A stretch of DNA of 64,000 bases from Oscillatoriales cyanobacterium CG2_30_40_61 (GCA_001873365.1 MNYZ01000033.1:1-64000); one strand, 5' to 3'. Counted from the first letter of the stretch, positions 26,851 to 37,466 are shown. Translations and numbers: made by a program. Notes: generated from the sequence alone by a model not told the origin.

Positions 26851-28098
26851 TTAGACCCGTCCTCGCAACATTTGGCTCATCTCGTTAGGGAAAGGAGAAA
26901 CCTCTAAACAAATCTCCTCCGTAATTCGTCCTTCCTGATAAAGTGTGTAAAGAGATTTGTTCATAGTCGTCATTCCCTCATAGGTATCTTTGAGCATAAT
27001 TTGATTGATCTCTTCAAACTTGTCTTTCACGATATATTCCTTAATCACATCCGTATTAATCAAAACATCGTGAAAAGCAGCCCGTTTACCATCGGTGGTT
27101 TTACACAACAATTGAGCAATAATAGCCACCAAAGATTCAGAAATAGAAACTTTAATTGCCGATTGTTCCTCAGCAGTAAACATATCTAAAATCCGAGTTA
27201 AGGTTTTTACCGCACTATTAGTGTGTAAGGTTCCAGAGACTAAGTGACCTGTTTGTGCTGCTTTTAAGGCAATTTGCATTGATTCTTTATCCCGAATTTC
27301 TCCCACAAGTAAAACATCTGGATCTTGACGCAAAGCCCCTTTAAGAGCATTAAAAAACTTCAAGGTATGACGTCCGACTTCTCGGTGTTTAATCAGGGAT
27401 TTTTTACTTTCATGAACAAATTCTACCGGGTCTTCAATAGTAATAATATTGTAGGCATAGTTGCGGTTCATGTAGTCAATCATTGCCGCTAGGGTAGTAG
27501 ACTTACCTGACCCCGTTGGCCCAGTAACTAGAATTAATCCCTTGTGATATTGACAGATTTTTTTAAATACCTCTGGTAACTTCAACTGTTCCAAAGTCAA
27601 AATCGACGAACCAATTAACCGCAACACCAATGAAGGGCCATTGAGGGCGTCAAAAATGCTAATCCGAATTCGCACAAAACCTAAATCTGCTGCGCCGTCA
27701 AAGTCTAAGTTTTCTTGAAATTGCTGGATTTCCTCATCGGTCAACACCTCCATTAACCAACTCATAAACGTATTCAAGTCGGTCTTCGGCCACTCTAAAG
27801 GCACAATATCCCCCCGTTTCCGAAAGCGTGGGGGCTCATTCACCCCTAAGTGAACGTCCGAAGCTCCCTCCTCATTAGCTAGTCTCACAATCTCCACTAA
27901 GGTAGGGTTTCCCGGGCTCGGGCCTCTATTTCTGGGTGCTACCATCACCCTGGTTGTAGCTACGGTAGCCTGAGCCGGTGCAGAAATGGCCGTAGCAACG
28001 GTCGCGCCCGGAGGTGGAGGTGCTTTGGGTGCGGGTGGACGAGGTGGAAGCCCTGGTACTGGCGGACGAGGCACAGGCGGACGCTCTGATTGTGTCAT
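26851..28098 (-). CDS. pilT: Type IV pilus retraction ATPase PilT
   Basis: Hexameric ATPase that retracts type IV pili for twitching and phototaxis. The core has Walker A VTGPTGSGKSTTLAAM, the Asp box region TIEDPVEFVHESKKSLIKHREVG, Walker B DPDVLLVGEIRD and the His box TGHLVSGTLHTNSA. The ATG at 28098 is chosen: it starts MTQSERPPVP with AAGGT upstream and gives 415 residues. The 32 extra residues of the longer frame (to 28194) look unrelated to the family. A Pro-rich stretch (residues 6-30) precedes the PAS-like N-domain. Lack of pilB/pilC neighbours and the Pro-rich N-terminus fit the second cyanobacterial paralogue, PilT2, better than PilT1, but this is inference. Confidence 0.9.
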   Translation of the reverse strand: MTQSERPPVPRPPVPGLPPRPPAPKAPPPPGATVATAISAPAQATVATTRVMVAPRNRGPSPGNPTLVEIVRLANEEGASDVHLGVNEPPRFRKRGDIVPLEWPKTDLNTFMSWLMEVLTDEEIQQFQENLDFDGAADLGFVRIRISIFDALNGPSLVLRLIGSSILTLEQLKLPEVFKKICQYHKGLILVTGPTGSGKSTTLAAMIDYMNRNYAYNIITIEDPVEFVHESKKSLIKHREVGRHTLKFFNALKGALRQDPDVLLVGEIRDKESMQIALKAAQTGHLVSGTLHTNSAVKTLTRILDMFTAEEQSAIKVSISESLVAIIAQLLCKTTDGKRAAFHDVLINTDVIKEYIVKDKFEEINQIMLKDTYEGMTTMNKSLYTLYQEGRITEEICLEVSPFPNEMSQMLRGRV

Positions 28099-28194
28099 AT
28101 CGCGTGACCTTAGAATAGAAACAATTAATTTTAGCTGAAATCTTAAAATCCCATATCCCCAGTTTACCCCCCAATCCGGTGTTGTCGCAAACAA

Positions 28195-28275
28195 TATAGC
28201 GCTAGGGAATAGGGAATGGGGAATAGGTAATAGGTAATAGGTAATAGGTAATAGGTAATAGGTAATAGGTAATAG
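28195..28275. repeat. AATAGGT heptamer array plus dispersed repeat
   Basis: A 22-base dispersed repeat (28195-28216, inverse of 17881-17902) runs into about seven tandem AATAGGT units (28221-28275). The array fills most of the divergent gap between pilT and the amidase gene. Confidence 0.8.
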
Positions 28276-28356
28276 ATGTTAGTTTTTCCCTGAATCATGA
28301 TAAACTTCAAGCAGAATCAACGGTTGTCGATCAATATTTTACTTGAGTGAATTACT

Positions 28357-29766
28357 ATGAATTCAGTGGATTTAGCATTTACTTCTGCCCTAGAACAAGC
28401 CCAATTAATTAATTCTAAAGTTATCTCCCCTTTAGAATTAATTAATCTTTATTTAGATCGAATTCAACGGTTAAATCCTGTATTGGGTTGTTATTTTACC
28501 GTGATGGCAGATAGAGCTTTAGGATTAGCCAAAACCCAAACCGAACAATTAGTCCAGATTTCAGATATTAACGATTTACCACCTTTTTTTGGGGTTCCCA
28601 TTTCTATTAAAGATCTAAACCCCGTTGCCGGAGTCCCCTGTACCTACGGTTCCCGGGCTTTAGTTGATAGAATTGCCACCTATGATGATGGGGTAGTCAG
28701 CCGGATTCGTCAAGCCGGATTTAATATTTTAGGGAAAACGGCAACCTCAGAAATCGGTTCCCTACCCTACACCGAACCCGATGGCTTTCCCCCCGCCCGC
28801 AACCCTTGGAATTTAGACCACACCCCCGGAGGCTCCAGTGGTGGGTCGGCGGCGGCCGTTGCCGCCGGGTTGTCCCCGGTCGCCCATGGCTCCGATGGTG
28901 GGGGCTCGGTGCGCGGCCCAGCTTTTTGTTGTGGTTTAGTGGGAATTAAACCGACTCGGGGGCGGGTTTCCCATGCTCCGGTGGGGGACTTCCAAAGCGG
29001 GATTTCTACCGATGGCCCCCTAGCCCGTACCGTGGCCGATGCCGCGGCTTTACTTGATATTATGTCGGGATATATTTTGGGTGATCCCTATTGGTTACCT
29101 GACCCAAATCCTTCATTTTTAGCCGCAACTAAACAACCACCCAAGTCTTTAAAAATTGCGATCGCTACTTCGGTTTTACCTATTGATAAAATATCCCCAA
29201 ACTGTGAACAAGCGGTTAAAAATACGGTTAAAATCCTAGAACAATTGGGTCATCAAATCGAACCGATTAACCTTGATTTTAGTGATATTATTGAACCGTT
29301 TATTTTAGTCTGGAAATCCGGTGTAGCATCGGCGGGAATTCCTCCAGAATATTTAGGTTCGGTGAATCAATGGTTAATAGAAACCCAAATCACAGCCGGA
29401 CAATATTTGCAAGCGGTGTCTAAAATGCAGGTCGGTGGTCGTCAAATTGTGGCATCTTTAAGCGCCTTTGATGTGGTGGTTTTACCGACCTATACCCACC
29501 CAGCAATTCGGGTCGGAGAATATGCCCAACTTTCCCCTCCTGAAACCTTACAACGGATTACAGAATGGATTTCTCCCTGTCCCGGATTTAATGTTAGTGG
29601 TCAACCGGCGATCGCAATACCCACCGGATTTACCCCAGAAGGTTTACCCCTGGGGGTGCAGTTAGTGGGAAAACCAGCCTCGGAAGCCACTTTAATCGCT
29701 TTAGCTGCCCAACTCGAAGCCGCACAACCCTTTTCCCACCACCGCCCCCCGATAGCGATCGGATAA
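28357..29766 (+). CDS. Amidase-signature family hydrolase
   Basis: A 469-residue amidase of the Ser-cisSer-Lys class (GatA-like fold). The triad is visible: K85 in PISIKDLNPVAGVP, cis-Ser S160 and the nucleophile S184, in TPGGSSGGSAAAVAAG and GSDGGGSVRGPA. The C-terminal GQPAIAIPTGFTPEGLPLGVQLVG is also typical. It hydrolyses a C-N amide bond. It is probably a stand-alone amidase rather than GatA, because the tRNA-amidotransferase partner gatB is 5 kb away on the other strand and the 85-160 region has amidase-type rather than GatA wording. Substrate unknown. ATG 28357 fits the family N-terminus. Confidence 0.9.
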   Translation: MNSVDLAFTSALEQAQLINSKVISPLELINLYLDRIQRLNPVLGCYFTVMADRALGLAKTQTEQLVQISDINDLPPFFGVPISIKDLNPVAGVPCTYGSRALVDRIATYDDGVVSRIRQAGFNILGKTATSEIGSLPYTEPDGFPPARNPWNLDHTPGGSSGGSAAAVAAGLSPVAHGSDGGGSVRGPAFCCGLVGIKPTRGRVSHAPVGDFQSGISTDGPLARTVADAAALLDIMSGYILGDPYWLPDPNPSFLAATKQPPKSLKIAIATSVLPIDKISPNCEQAVKNTVKILEQLGHQIEPINLDFSDIIEPFILVWKSGVASAGIPPEYLGSVNQWLIETQITAGQYLQAVSKMQVGGRQIVASLSAFDVVVLPTYTHPAIRVGEYAQLSPPETLQRITEWISPCPGFNVSGQPAIAIPTGFTPEGLPLGVQLVGKPASEATLIALAAQLEAAQPFSHHRPPIAIG

Positions 29767-29810
29767 TTCGATGCTAAACTTTTGAGATTGTTTAACCTCG
29801 ATCTGAGATT

Positions 29811-31475
29811 ATGGTTCAAATTCCCCGTTTTGCCATCAAACGCCAGTGCAAACAATGGTTATTTCCCCTGAGTCTTTTCACAACTACTATTTTAAGTGGT
29901 TTTCCTCTGTTTACCCTTCCCCTTCGGGCGGCGGAATCCGTTGTAATTAGACAGGGATTTATTTATGCGACGGTTTCCGTCAAAGACTTAAAAGAATTTG
30001 CAGAAACAGGGAAAGTTCCTGTGGGTTTATTGGGTTATTTTAGCTTTTTAAAGCCCGAACAAAAGCAACAGGCTTTAGGAGCTTTAAATATTAAAATTAA
30101 AATTAAAAATGAAACCGTTGAAGCAATTGTTAATAGTCAAGTGGGAACTAGATTATTAACCGATATTGATACAATTATTTCTGCGGATAAATCCCAAGGA
30201 GGAGTCGCCATAAAACAAGCGATTCTGTCTTCTGCTGAATCTGAACAAGGGTTATCGGTTATTAATTTTTTAGAGAACTATCCTTTACCGACTATTGAGA
30301 TTAATCTTCCGCGAGCTTTCGGGGTTTTAAAACAATTAAATCAAGGATTTTGGCAAACTCAAAGGTTACTTTTAGAAGTCTTACCTAAACTCACCCCGGA
30401 AGGATCTCAAGCTCCATCAATTCCTTTTGATCCGAGTCAAATTGGGCCGGGAAAAGTGGAAATTACTCGCATAGAATTACAGGATAAACAACGCGATCGC
30501 AATATTCCCGTTTATATTTATTCCTCCTCAACCGCCACACCCGATAAACCCTTAATTCTTTATTCCCATGGTCGAGGTTCGGATTATCAAGAATTACGAT
30601 ATTTAATGGAACATTTAGCCTCCCATGGCTATACAGTTATTGTTCCTGAACATCCTGGGAGTAACGCGACTTTTGTAGATAAGAATTTGTTTTTATCTCC
30701 TACAGAAGTTATCGAACGTCCCCAAGATTTGATTTTTACCTTGAATGAATTAGAAAAATTGAATACAAATGATCCCAAATTTAAAGGTAAATTTAATACT
30801 AATAATACTTTGGTTTTTGGATATTCTTTCGGCGGAGCAACTGCTTTAGCTTTAGCTGGGGGAGAGTTCCAAATTGATCAATTAAGGAAAAGTTGTGATC
30901 AGAGTTTTATTAGCTTTAGTTTAGGAAAAGCCACCCAATGTTTAGCCGCAGAGCTCCCTAAAGATCGCTATAGATTTAGTGATCCACGAATTAAACGAGC
31001 GATCGCATTTTCCCCCACCGCTTCGGTTATATTCGGAAAAACCGGATTAAATCAAGTTCAAGTTCCTACTTTAATTTTAACCCAATCATCCGATAAAGTT
31101 ACCCCCGCTTTACCCGAACAAATTGCTATTTTTTCCCAAATTAAAACCGAAAAATTATTATTAGGGGTTTTAGGAGCCACCCATTTAAGTGTCAGAGATC
31201 CCGGAACAATTGGGGATCAAAGCTGGATTCCTGTGACTCCCATTTCCGGCGGTGAAATCGTCGGAGATGCCTCAAAAGATGTTAAGAATTACGCTAAAGC
31301 TATGGTTTTAGCGGACGCCGCCCAACTGACTCCCGAAGCCCAAAAATATCAGGTATTCCTGACTCCAGAATACTATAAATTTATCTCAACTCCTGCTTTT
31401 CCCGTGCGTTTAATTAAGGATATTCCCCCAGAAACTCAAGTGTTTATCGAGGAGTTATTAAAAACTCAGTATTAA
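29811..31475 (+). CDS. Secreted alpha/beta hydrolase with DUF1400 domain
   Basis: A 554-residue exported protein. A signal peptide (basic start, then WLFPLSLFTTTILSGFPLF, cleavage near LRAAES) is followed by the cyanobacterial DUF1400 domain (about residues 40-165, FIYATVSVKDLKEFAETGKV), then an alpha/beta hydrolase domain with the oxyanion region LYSHGRGSDYQELRYLMEHL, nucleophile elbow GYSFGG and catalytic His near LGATHLSV. The arrangement is like the platelet-activating-factor-acetylhydrolase/dienelactone-hydrolase group. Substrate unknown, presumably an ester in the periplasm or outer envelope. It starts 45 bases after the amidase stop, so the two may be cotranscribed. Confidence 0.88.
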   Translation: MVQIPRFAIKRQCKQWLFPLSLFTTTILSGFPLFTLPLRAAESVVIRQGFIYATVSVKDLKEFAETGKVPVGLLGYFSFLKPEQKQQALGALNIKIKIKNETVEAIVNSQVGTRLLTDIDTIISADKSQGGVAIKQAILSSAESEQGLSVINFLENYPLPTIEINLPRAFGVLKQLNQGFWQTQRLLLEVLPKLTPEGSQAPSIPFDPSQIGPGKVEITRIELQDKQRDRNIPVYIYSSSTATPDKPLILYSHGRGSDYQELRYLMEHLASHGYTVIVPEHPGSNATFVDKNLFLSPTEVIERPQDLIFTLNELEKLNTNDPKFKGKFNTNNTLVFGYSFGGATALALAGGEFQIDQLRKSCDQSFISFSLGKATQCLAAELPKDRYRFSDPRIKRAIAFSPTASVIFGKTGLNQVQVPTLILTQSSDKVTPALPEQIAIFSQIKTEKLLLGVLGATHLSVRDPGTIGDQSWIPVTPISGGEIVGDASKDVKNYAKAMVLADAAQLTPEAQKYQVFLTPEYYKFISTPAFPVRLIKDIPPETQVFIEELLKTQY

Positions 31476-31560
31476 TGGGTATAATTATAGTTAGGATGTA
31501 CAAACCCTCAAAATCTGATTACAATAAAATCCCATAATATCTATATCTTAAAAATCGCTT

Positions 31561-31785
31561 ATGACTCCTAAAAAAATTCTCGGCTGGGGCGCCGTTGCCT
31601 TAGTTGTTGTGTTTATTTCCTCTGGTGATACGTTTAAATTTTTGCCCAAACCTGCCAGAGATGCCAGTAAAACCAGTCGTCAATTTGTTGTTAGTTTATG
31701 GCCGAAATGGTTAAAACCTAAAGATACTAACGAACAACGGGAGAAAGAAATTGAAAAACTTGATAAGGGTCAGCCAGTAAAATAG
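31561..31785 (+). CDS. Small membrane-anchored hypothetical protein, 74 aa
   Basis: One N-terminal hydrophobic helix (ILGWGAVALVVVFISSG) followed by a highly charged Lys/Glu-rich C-terminal half. The start MTPKKILGWG and composition look like a genuine small cyanobacterial protein. No family recognised. It follows the DUF1400 hydrolase by 86 bases on the same strand. Confidence 0.55.
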   Translation: MTPKKILGWGAVALVVVFISSGDTFKFLPKPARDASKTSRQFVVSLWPKWLKPKDTNEQREKEIEKLDKGQPVK

Positions 31786-31930
31786 GGAGGCAGCAGGGGA
31801 GGCAGGGGAAGGAAGGAGTTAGAAGTTAGGACTTAGGACTTAGAAGTTAGGAATAAATAATTACTCCCCCTGCTCCTCCACTCCCCCTGCTCCCCCTGCT
31901 CCTCCACTCCCCCTGCTCCCCCTGCTCTGC
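31785..31930. repeat. Low-complexity repeats between the small protein and ilvC
   Basis: A G-rich GAGGCAGGGGA stretch, then tandem TTAGAAGTTAGGACTTAGGA units (about 31817-31850), then CTCCCCCTGCTCC/CTCCACTCC units repeated up to the ilvC stop codon (about 31863-31930). The flanking G-rich and C-rich parts are partly complementary and could form a large hairpin that serves both converging genes as a terminator. Confidence 0.65.
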
Positions 31931-31931
31931 T

Positions 31932-32939
<1,008 letters not shown>

Positions 32940-33117
32940 TCAAGTGTTGATTGGGTTTGTATACAAAACTTCCATCATATCATTAAAACTAATCCTGGTG
33001 CTGACAAGTTAAATAATCGGGAATGGGCTATGGGCAACCTGGGGTTATGGGTTGGTCTGGATAAATCTGTCTAATCTGACAATCCTCGTTTTAAATCTAT
33101 TGCTAATTTGTTAAAAC

Positions 33118-33435
33118 TTAATTTAGAAATTGTTCCGGTAAGCACCCATTGTCTGAATTATAGGCTTGATTTAATTTTTCTTCGGCTAAATCATACTCTT
33201 TAATATGATTTGTTAATTGTTGTAGGGCTACGCCGCCTTTACTAGATTCCCAACGACCATCCGGTTTGCGCCAAAATAATAGGGCTTCGCGATCGCGATC
33301 GCCAGGTTCTGGGGCTTTATGTAATACTAATAATAAGTGATCTTCCGCTACGATCGCCCGTTGTTTCCCAAAACTTTTTTGACCCAAGCGATCGGAAATT
33401 GTTACCGGAAGATTCCAAGTTAGGGGTAATTTCAT
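33118..33435 (-). CDS. Hypothetical protein, possibly C-terminally truncated
   Basis: A 105-residue protein starting MKLPLTWNLPVTISDRLGQK, with a conserved-looking HLLLVLHKAPEPGDRDREA and FWRKPDGRWESSKGG. I recall cyanobacterial proteins with this N-terminus that continue for some 200 more residues, with a membrane-proximal C-terminal part. If so, this copy has lost its end; that is recollection, not proof. The stop is followed by AT-rich DNA with no continuation in another frame that I can see. A TGGGTAA heptamer array lies just upstream of the start. Confidence 0.55.
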   Translation of the reverse strand: MKLPLTWNLPVTISDRLGQKSFGKQRAIVAEDHLLLVLHKAPEPGDRDREALLFWRKPDGRWESSKGGVALQQLTNHIKEYDLAEEKLNQAYNSDNGCLPEQFLN

Positions 33436-33440
33436 AAAAA

Positions 33441-33507
33441 AATGGGTAATGGGTAATGGGTAATAGGTAATGGGTAATGGGTAATGGGTAATGGGTAATG
33501 GGTAATA
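33441..33507. repeat. TGGGTAA heptamer array
   Basis: About nine tandem TGGGTAA units, one of them TAGGTAA. It sits six bases upstream of the start codon of the 105-residue gene, occupying the place of its ribosome-binding region, and is followed by two ACTGATA-like units. The unit is related to the AATAGGT array at 28221-28275. Confidence 0.8.
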
Positions 33508-33550
33508 AAGTGTTAACTGATAACTGAATCACCCATTATCTATTTTAAAG

Positions 33551-34072
33551 TTATTTTTTATCTTTTTTTCCGTGAGAATTATCTGCTTTTGGTTCGGGTT
33601 CAGAAGACTTTAATGCTTCATCTAAAACGGCTCTAGCTTCTTCAGCTTTCCCCCTAGCTTCTCGATATCTAAGATTAGAAACGGCGAAATTTTTTAATAC
33701 CTTAAACCCGTCTTTTAACTCGGTAATTTCTTCCACAGTCACAGGTTGATCTGTGAACAAAATATCAATAGATTCTCGCACTTTTAATGCTTCTTCTTTT
33801 GATTCCATCATCTTCAATTTCAAAGAAGCCAAATTACTCAGAATTTGCACAGCTTCGGAAATGGCATCTTCTTCTTCTAAAGGACTATCATCGGGTTCTT
33901 TGACTTCGATAAACTGTTGGGGACTAAAGCCTTCTTCTAGTTCCGTTGGTAGTTTACCTGTATCCATCAATTCCATCAGTTTGTCCATAGCTTTCTCCCG
34001 GGCTTGAGATGAATCTTTGCCTCGGACGGTAAGAACGATTTCTGGACTTTGAGCAAGGGTGTAGCGAACCAT
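33551..34072 (-). CDS. Conserved hypothetical protein, 173 aa
   Basis: A charged, largely helical soluble protein. It starts with a strand-rich segment (MVRYTLAQSPEIVLTVRGKDSSQAREKA), then long helices with heptad character (about 65-160), and ends in a Lys/Glu-rich, disordered tail with GKKDKK. No catalytic motif or membrane segment. It reads like a cyanobacteria-specific protein; function unknown. Monocistronic, with a divergent small membrane protein upstream. Confidence 0.65.
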   Translation of the reverse strand: MVRYTLAQSPEIVLTVRGKDSSQAREKAMDKLMELMDTGKLPTELEEGFSPQQFIEVKEPDDSPLEEEDAISEAVQILSNLASLKLKMMESKEEALKVRESIDILFTDQPVTVEEITELKDGFKVLKNFAVSNLRYREARGKAEEARAVLDEALKSSEPEPKADNSHGKKDKK

Positions 34073-34233
34073 ATTAACACAAACTGCCTACTATAACTGC
34101 TAGAATCTATTGTAACAAAGATTAGGTTAAGTTTGTCTACAAATTTTGAATTAATATTTGCAAAAAAATCCCCCTAACGCTTAAAATAGTTTCAAGAAAA
34201 TCGATTGATATAATTTTTAGTTGAGTTGGAACA

Positions 34234-34485
34234 ATGAAAGAACAATTGATTAAATGGTTAAATCTAGTTTTAGTGGCAAATGTTTTTTTTGTCTTATTTA
34301 GTTTTTTTTGGTTAGTCGTTGCGGTTTTAGGTCATTCTTTTAAAGTTAATCTCGGGTTGGATTTATGGTATAAACTTTGGGAACCTGTCTTTACTCCCGC
34401 CATTGGGATTTTAATGGGGGGGGCGATTTTGAGTTGGGCAATTGGTAAGGTTAATCAATTATTTTTTAGTCCTAAATCTGATTAG
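34234..34485 (+). CDS. Small hypothetical membrane protein, 83 aa
   Basis: Two hydrophobic helices: residues about 9-33 (LVLVANVFFVLFSFFWLVVAVL) and 50-70 (VFTPAIGILMGGAILSWAIG). Short basic ends suggest both termini face the cytoplasm. ATG 34234 lies 8 bases after a weak GTTGGA. No family assigned. Followed by a tandem palindromic repeat. Confidence 0.6.
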   Translation: MKEQLIKWLNLVLVANVFFVLFSFFWLVVAVLGHSFKVNLGLDLWYKLWEPVFTPAIGILMGGAILSWAIGKVNQLFFSPKSD

Positions 34486-34516
34486 TTTTACAATTAAGGT
34501 TAGGTTCAGAGCTTGT

Positions 34517-34766
34517 AAAACCCAACCTTTATCTCGTTTCTAGGTTCTACCTAGAAATGCTATTAATGGAGGCTCCGCCTCCTATTATTTGAGGCAGAGC
34601 CTCAAAATTAGCGTTCCAATGCCGAGCATTGGAACCAGAGAAAAAACCCAACCTTTATCTCGTTTCTAGGTTCTACCTAGAAATGCTATTAATGGAGGCT
34701 CCGCCTCCTATTATTTGAGGCAGAGCCTCAAAATTAGCATTCCAATGCCGAGCATTGGAACCAGAG
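34517..34766. repeat. 126-bp tandem duplication of a palindrome-rich repeat
   Basis: Two almost identical copies (34517-34642 and 34643-34766) differing at very few bases. Each contains three palindromes: GAGGCTCCGCCTC, GAGGCAGAGCCTC and TTCCAATGCCGAGCATTGGAA-type. It lies between the small membrane protein and the gatB stop codon, and may act as a terminator for both converging genes. The near identity suggests recent duplication. Confidence 0.85.
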
Positions 34767-34774
34767 GAATCTCT

Positions 34775-36265
34775 TTATTTTTTGAGTTTTTCTCCTAAGA
34801 TTTGATTAGTGAGTTTAGGGTCAGCCCGGCCTCCGGTTTTTTTCATAATTTGACCGACAAAAAATCCTTGGAGTTTAGTTTTTCCGGCGTGATATTGTTC
34901 TAATTCCTTGGGATTTTCGATCAAAACTTGATCGATAATTTCCGCTAAAGCTGTAGGATCGGATAATTGGATTAATCCTTTTGCTTCAACTAAAACTTTA
35001 GGAGATCCACCTTGGGTTAACAATTCCGGTAATAAATCCTTAGCAATTTTACCGCTAATAGTTCCCGCTTCAATTAAAGCAATTAATTCGGCTAATCCTT
35101 CAGGTTTGAGGGCGACTTCAGTAACACTGCATTTTTCATTTTTGATATGGGCAGTAATATCCCCCATAATCCAATTTACCGCTTGTTTAATATTAGCTCC
35201 GGCGGCAATTGTGGCTTCAAAATATTCAGAAATCGGGTGATCATCCGTTAATACGCGGGTATCGTAGGGGGATAATCCTAATTCCGATTCATAGCGATGG
35301 CGTTTTTCGGCGGGGAGTTCAGGTAATTGAGATTTCCAGGTTTTGAGTTGTTCAGCAGATACTTGAATTGGCGGAAGATCGGGTTCAGGAAAATAGCGAT
35401 AATCGCTTGATCCTTCTTTTTTCCGCATACTAATAGTGCGTTGACTGCCTTCTTCCCATAACCGGGTTTCTTGAACAATTTCTTCCCCGGTTTCAATCGC
35501 TTTAATTTGCCGTTCAATTTCATGATCAATCGCCCGTTGGATAGCACTAAAAGAGTTCATGTTTTTGATTTCGACTTTAGTACCGAACTCTTTTTGTCCC
35601 ACCGGACGCACCGAAATATTCACATCACATCGCAGGGAACCCTCTTGCATATTGCCATCACTCACGCCCAAATAACGCATAATTCGACGCACTTCTTGGG
35701 CATATTCGGCGGCTTCTTGTCCCGAACGAATATCAGGTTCAGAGACGATTTCAGCTAAAGCAATCCCCGCCCGGTTATAATCCACCATAGAATAGGTGGA
35801 ACCGGAAAGGCGATCGCTTCCGCCATGGACTAATTTTCCCGCATCTTCTTCAATATGTAAGCGAGTAATCCCAATAGTTTTGCGAGTTGCACTGCCATCT
35901 TCATCGACAATTTCTATTTCTAAATGACCCTTGATGGCAATGGGTAAATCATATTGAGAAATTTGATAATTTTTAGGCAAATCAGGATAAAAATATTGTT
36001 TGCGATCAAATTTACTGTAAGGAGCAATTTCACAATTCAGGGCTAACCCGGCTTTTACCGCATATTCTAAGACTTTTTCATTTAAGACAGGTAGGACACC
36101 GGGTAATCCCATACAAATGGGGTCAATATTCATATTAGGATCGGCCCCAAATTTCGTCGAAGAATTGGAGAAAATCTTAGTTTCGGTGTTCAATTGACAA
36201 TGGGTTTCTAACCCAATAATCGCTTCGTATTCTGTTTTAACAGGTGCAGTAGCAGTCATAGACAT
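34775..36265 (-). CDS. gatB: Aspartyl/glutamyl-tRNA amidotransferase subunit B
   Basis: GatB is the kinase/transfer subunit of GatCAB, which converts Glu-tRNA(Gln) and Asp-tRNA(Asn) to the amides. At 496 residues it is full length. Hallmarks: [15 protein letters not shown], the [10 protein letters not shown] block, the Mg/zinc-region [48 protein letters not shown] and the C-terminal YqeY-like tail ([24 protein letters not shown]). Two ATGs are available at 36265 and 36259; either gives essentially the same protein. gatA and gatC are not adjacent, as is usual in cyanobacteria. Confidence 0.97.
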   Translation of the reverse strand: MSMTATAPVKTEYEAIIGLETHCQLNTETKIFSNSSTKFGADPNMNIDPICMGLPGVLPVLNEKVLEYAVKAGLALNCEIAPYSKFDRKQYFYPDLPKNYQISQYDLPIAIKGHLEIEIVDEDGSATRKTIGITRLHIEEDAGKLVHGGSDRLSGSTYSMVDYNRAGIALAEIVSEPDIRSGQEAAEYAQEVRRIMRYLGVSDGNMQEGSLRCDVNISVRPVGQKEFGTKVEIKNMNSFSAIQRAIDHEIERQIKAIETGEEIVQETRLWEEGSQRTISMRKKEGSSDYRYFPEPDLPPIQVSAEQLKTWKSQLPELPAEKRHRYESELGLSPYDTRVLTDDHPISEYFEATIAAGANIKQAVNWIMGDITAHIKNEKCSVTEVALKPEGLAELIALIEAGTISGKIAKDLLPELLTQGGSPKVLVEAKGLIQLSDPTALAEIIDQVLIENPKELEQYHAGKTKLQGFFVGQIMKKTGGRADPKLTNQILGEKLKK

Positions 36266-36385
36266 CCATCAGAATTTTTTTAACAACTATTCTCTATAGT
36301 ATAGCAATTTTCCAGAGATTGTAATATTGTATCCAGACAAAATACTGTAAAATATTAATCTTAAGCTGAGTTTGTATGTTTGATC

Positions 36386-37414
36386 ATGGTAATTTCTAAT
36401 TCTCCCGTCTTATCACCGAATAAGTACACGGGGGTTAACCCTCGGTTAAAGATTGACACCTTTCGAGAACAATGTCCCCTGGCTGCGGGAGAGGATGTGA
36501 TTCAGGGGTTAACCCAAAGGCCAAAAACCCTACCGCCTAAATATTTTTATGATGATCAAGGATCATTATTGTTTGAAAAAATTTGTGATTTACCAGAATA
36601 TTATTTGACCCGTACTGAAACAAAAATTTTACAAAATTATGCTTCAGAAATTGCTCATTTAACTGGCGCCTGTGAAATTGTAGAATTGGGAAGTGGGAGT
36701 TCTACAAAAACTCGGATTCTATTAGACGCTTATCAAGATTTAGATCATCCGTTGCATTATTTACCCATTGATATTAGTGGTGGAATTTTAGAACAAAGTG
36801 CTTATGATCTGTTGGAAAATTACCCAACGCTGCATATTCATGGCATTGTTAGTACCTATGAAACAGCCTTAAAGCATCTAAATTTTTCTCCCTTACCTGC
36901 CCGAATGATCGGCTTTATTGGTAGTACCTTGGGCAATTTAAAACCGGAAGAATGTCATGTTTTCTTTTCCCATATTGTGGAGGCTTTGCAACCGGGGGAT
37001 TATTTTTTATTGGGGGTTGATTTACACAAATCTCCATCAATTTTAGAACCTGCTTATGATGATAGTCAGGGGGTGACAGCGGCATTTAACTTGAATATGT
37101 TGCGACATTTAAACCATCTGTTTGAAGGTAATTTTAATTTACAGAACTTTGAACATTTGGCATTTTATAATCAGACTGACCATCAAATTGAAATGCACTT
37201 AAAAAGTTTGCGATCGCAAACTGTTGAACTGAAAAAGCTCAATTTAGCCATTGAATTTACCACCGGAGAAACCATTCATACGGAAATTTCTCGCAAGTTT
37301 GAACTGGAAAAAATCCGAGCAGAATTAGAGGATTTAGGCTTAGTTTCCCTCAAGACTTGGACAGACGAAAATCAATGGTTTGGGTTGATTTTGTATCAAT
37401 TAAAGATGGTTTAA
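36386..37414 (+). CDS. egtD: L-histidine N-alpha-methyltransferase (EgtD)
   Basis: EgtD trimethylates histidine to hercynine, the first step of ergothioneine synthesis. The 342-residue protein has the characteristic LPPKYFYDDQGSLLFEKICDLPEYYLTRTE-type N-domain (kept short here), the SAM-binding VELGSGSSTKTRILLDA, the DISGGILEQSA motif, GFIGSTLGNLKPEE and the C-terminal FTTGETIHTEISRKF. ATG 36386 is used; a TTG at 36380 would add two residues. No egtB homologue is adjacent, so the sulfoxide synthase must be elsewhere. Convergent with the LCP gene across a shared terminator. Confidence 0.92.
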   Translation: MVISNSPVLSPNKYTGVNPRLKIDTFREQCPLAAGEDVIQGLTQRPKTLPPKYFYDDQGSLLFEKICDLPEYYLTRTETKILQNYASEIAHLTGACEIVELGSGSSTKTRILLDAYQDLDHPLHYLPIDISGGILEQSAYDLLENYPTLHIHGIVSTYETALKHLNFSPLPARMIGFIGSTLGNLKPEECHVFFSHIVEALQPGDYFLLGVDLHKSPSILEPAYDDSQGVTAAFNLNMLRHLNHLFEGNFNLQNFEHLAFYNQTDHQIEMHLKSLRSQTVELKKLNLAIEFTTGETIHTEISRKFELEKIRAELEDLGLVSLKTWTDENQWFGLILYQLKMV

Positions 37415-37425
37415 GATTTAGTAAT

Positions 37426-37461
37426 CTCAAGGAAGCATTAAATGTTAAAGTCTTCCTTGAG
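37426..37461. terminator. Bidirectional terminator between egtD and the LCP gene
   Basis: A perfect 10-bp stem, CTCAAGGAAG (37426-37435) and CTTCCTTGAG (37452-37461), with a 16-base AT-rich loop. T-rich bases follow on the egtD side and an A/T-rich stretch on the other strand. It sits exactly between the two stop codons. Confidence 0.7.
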
Positions 37462-37466
37462 CAATT

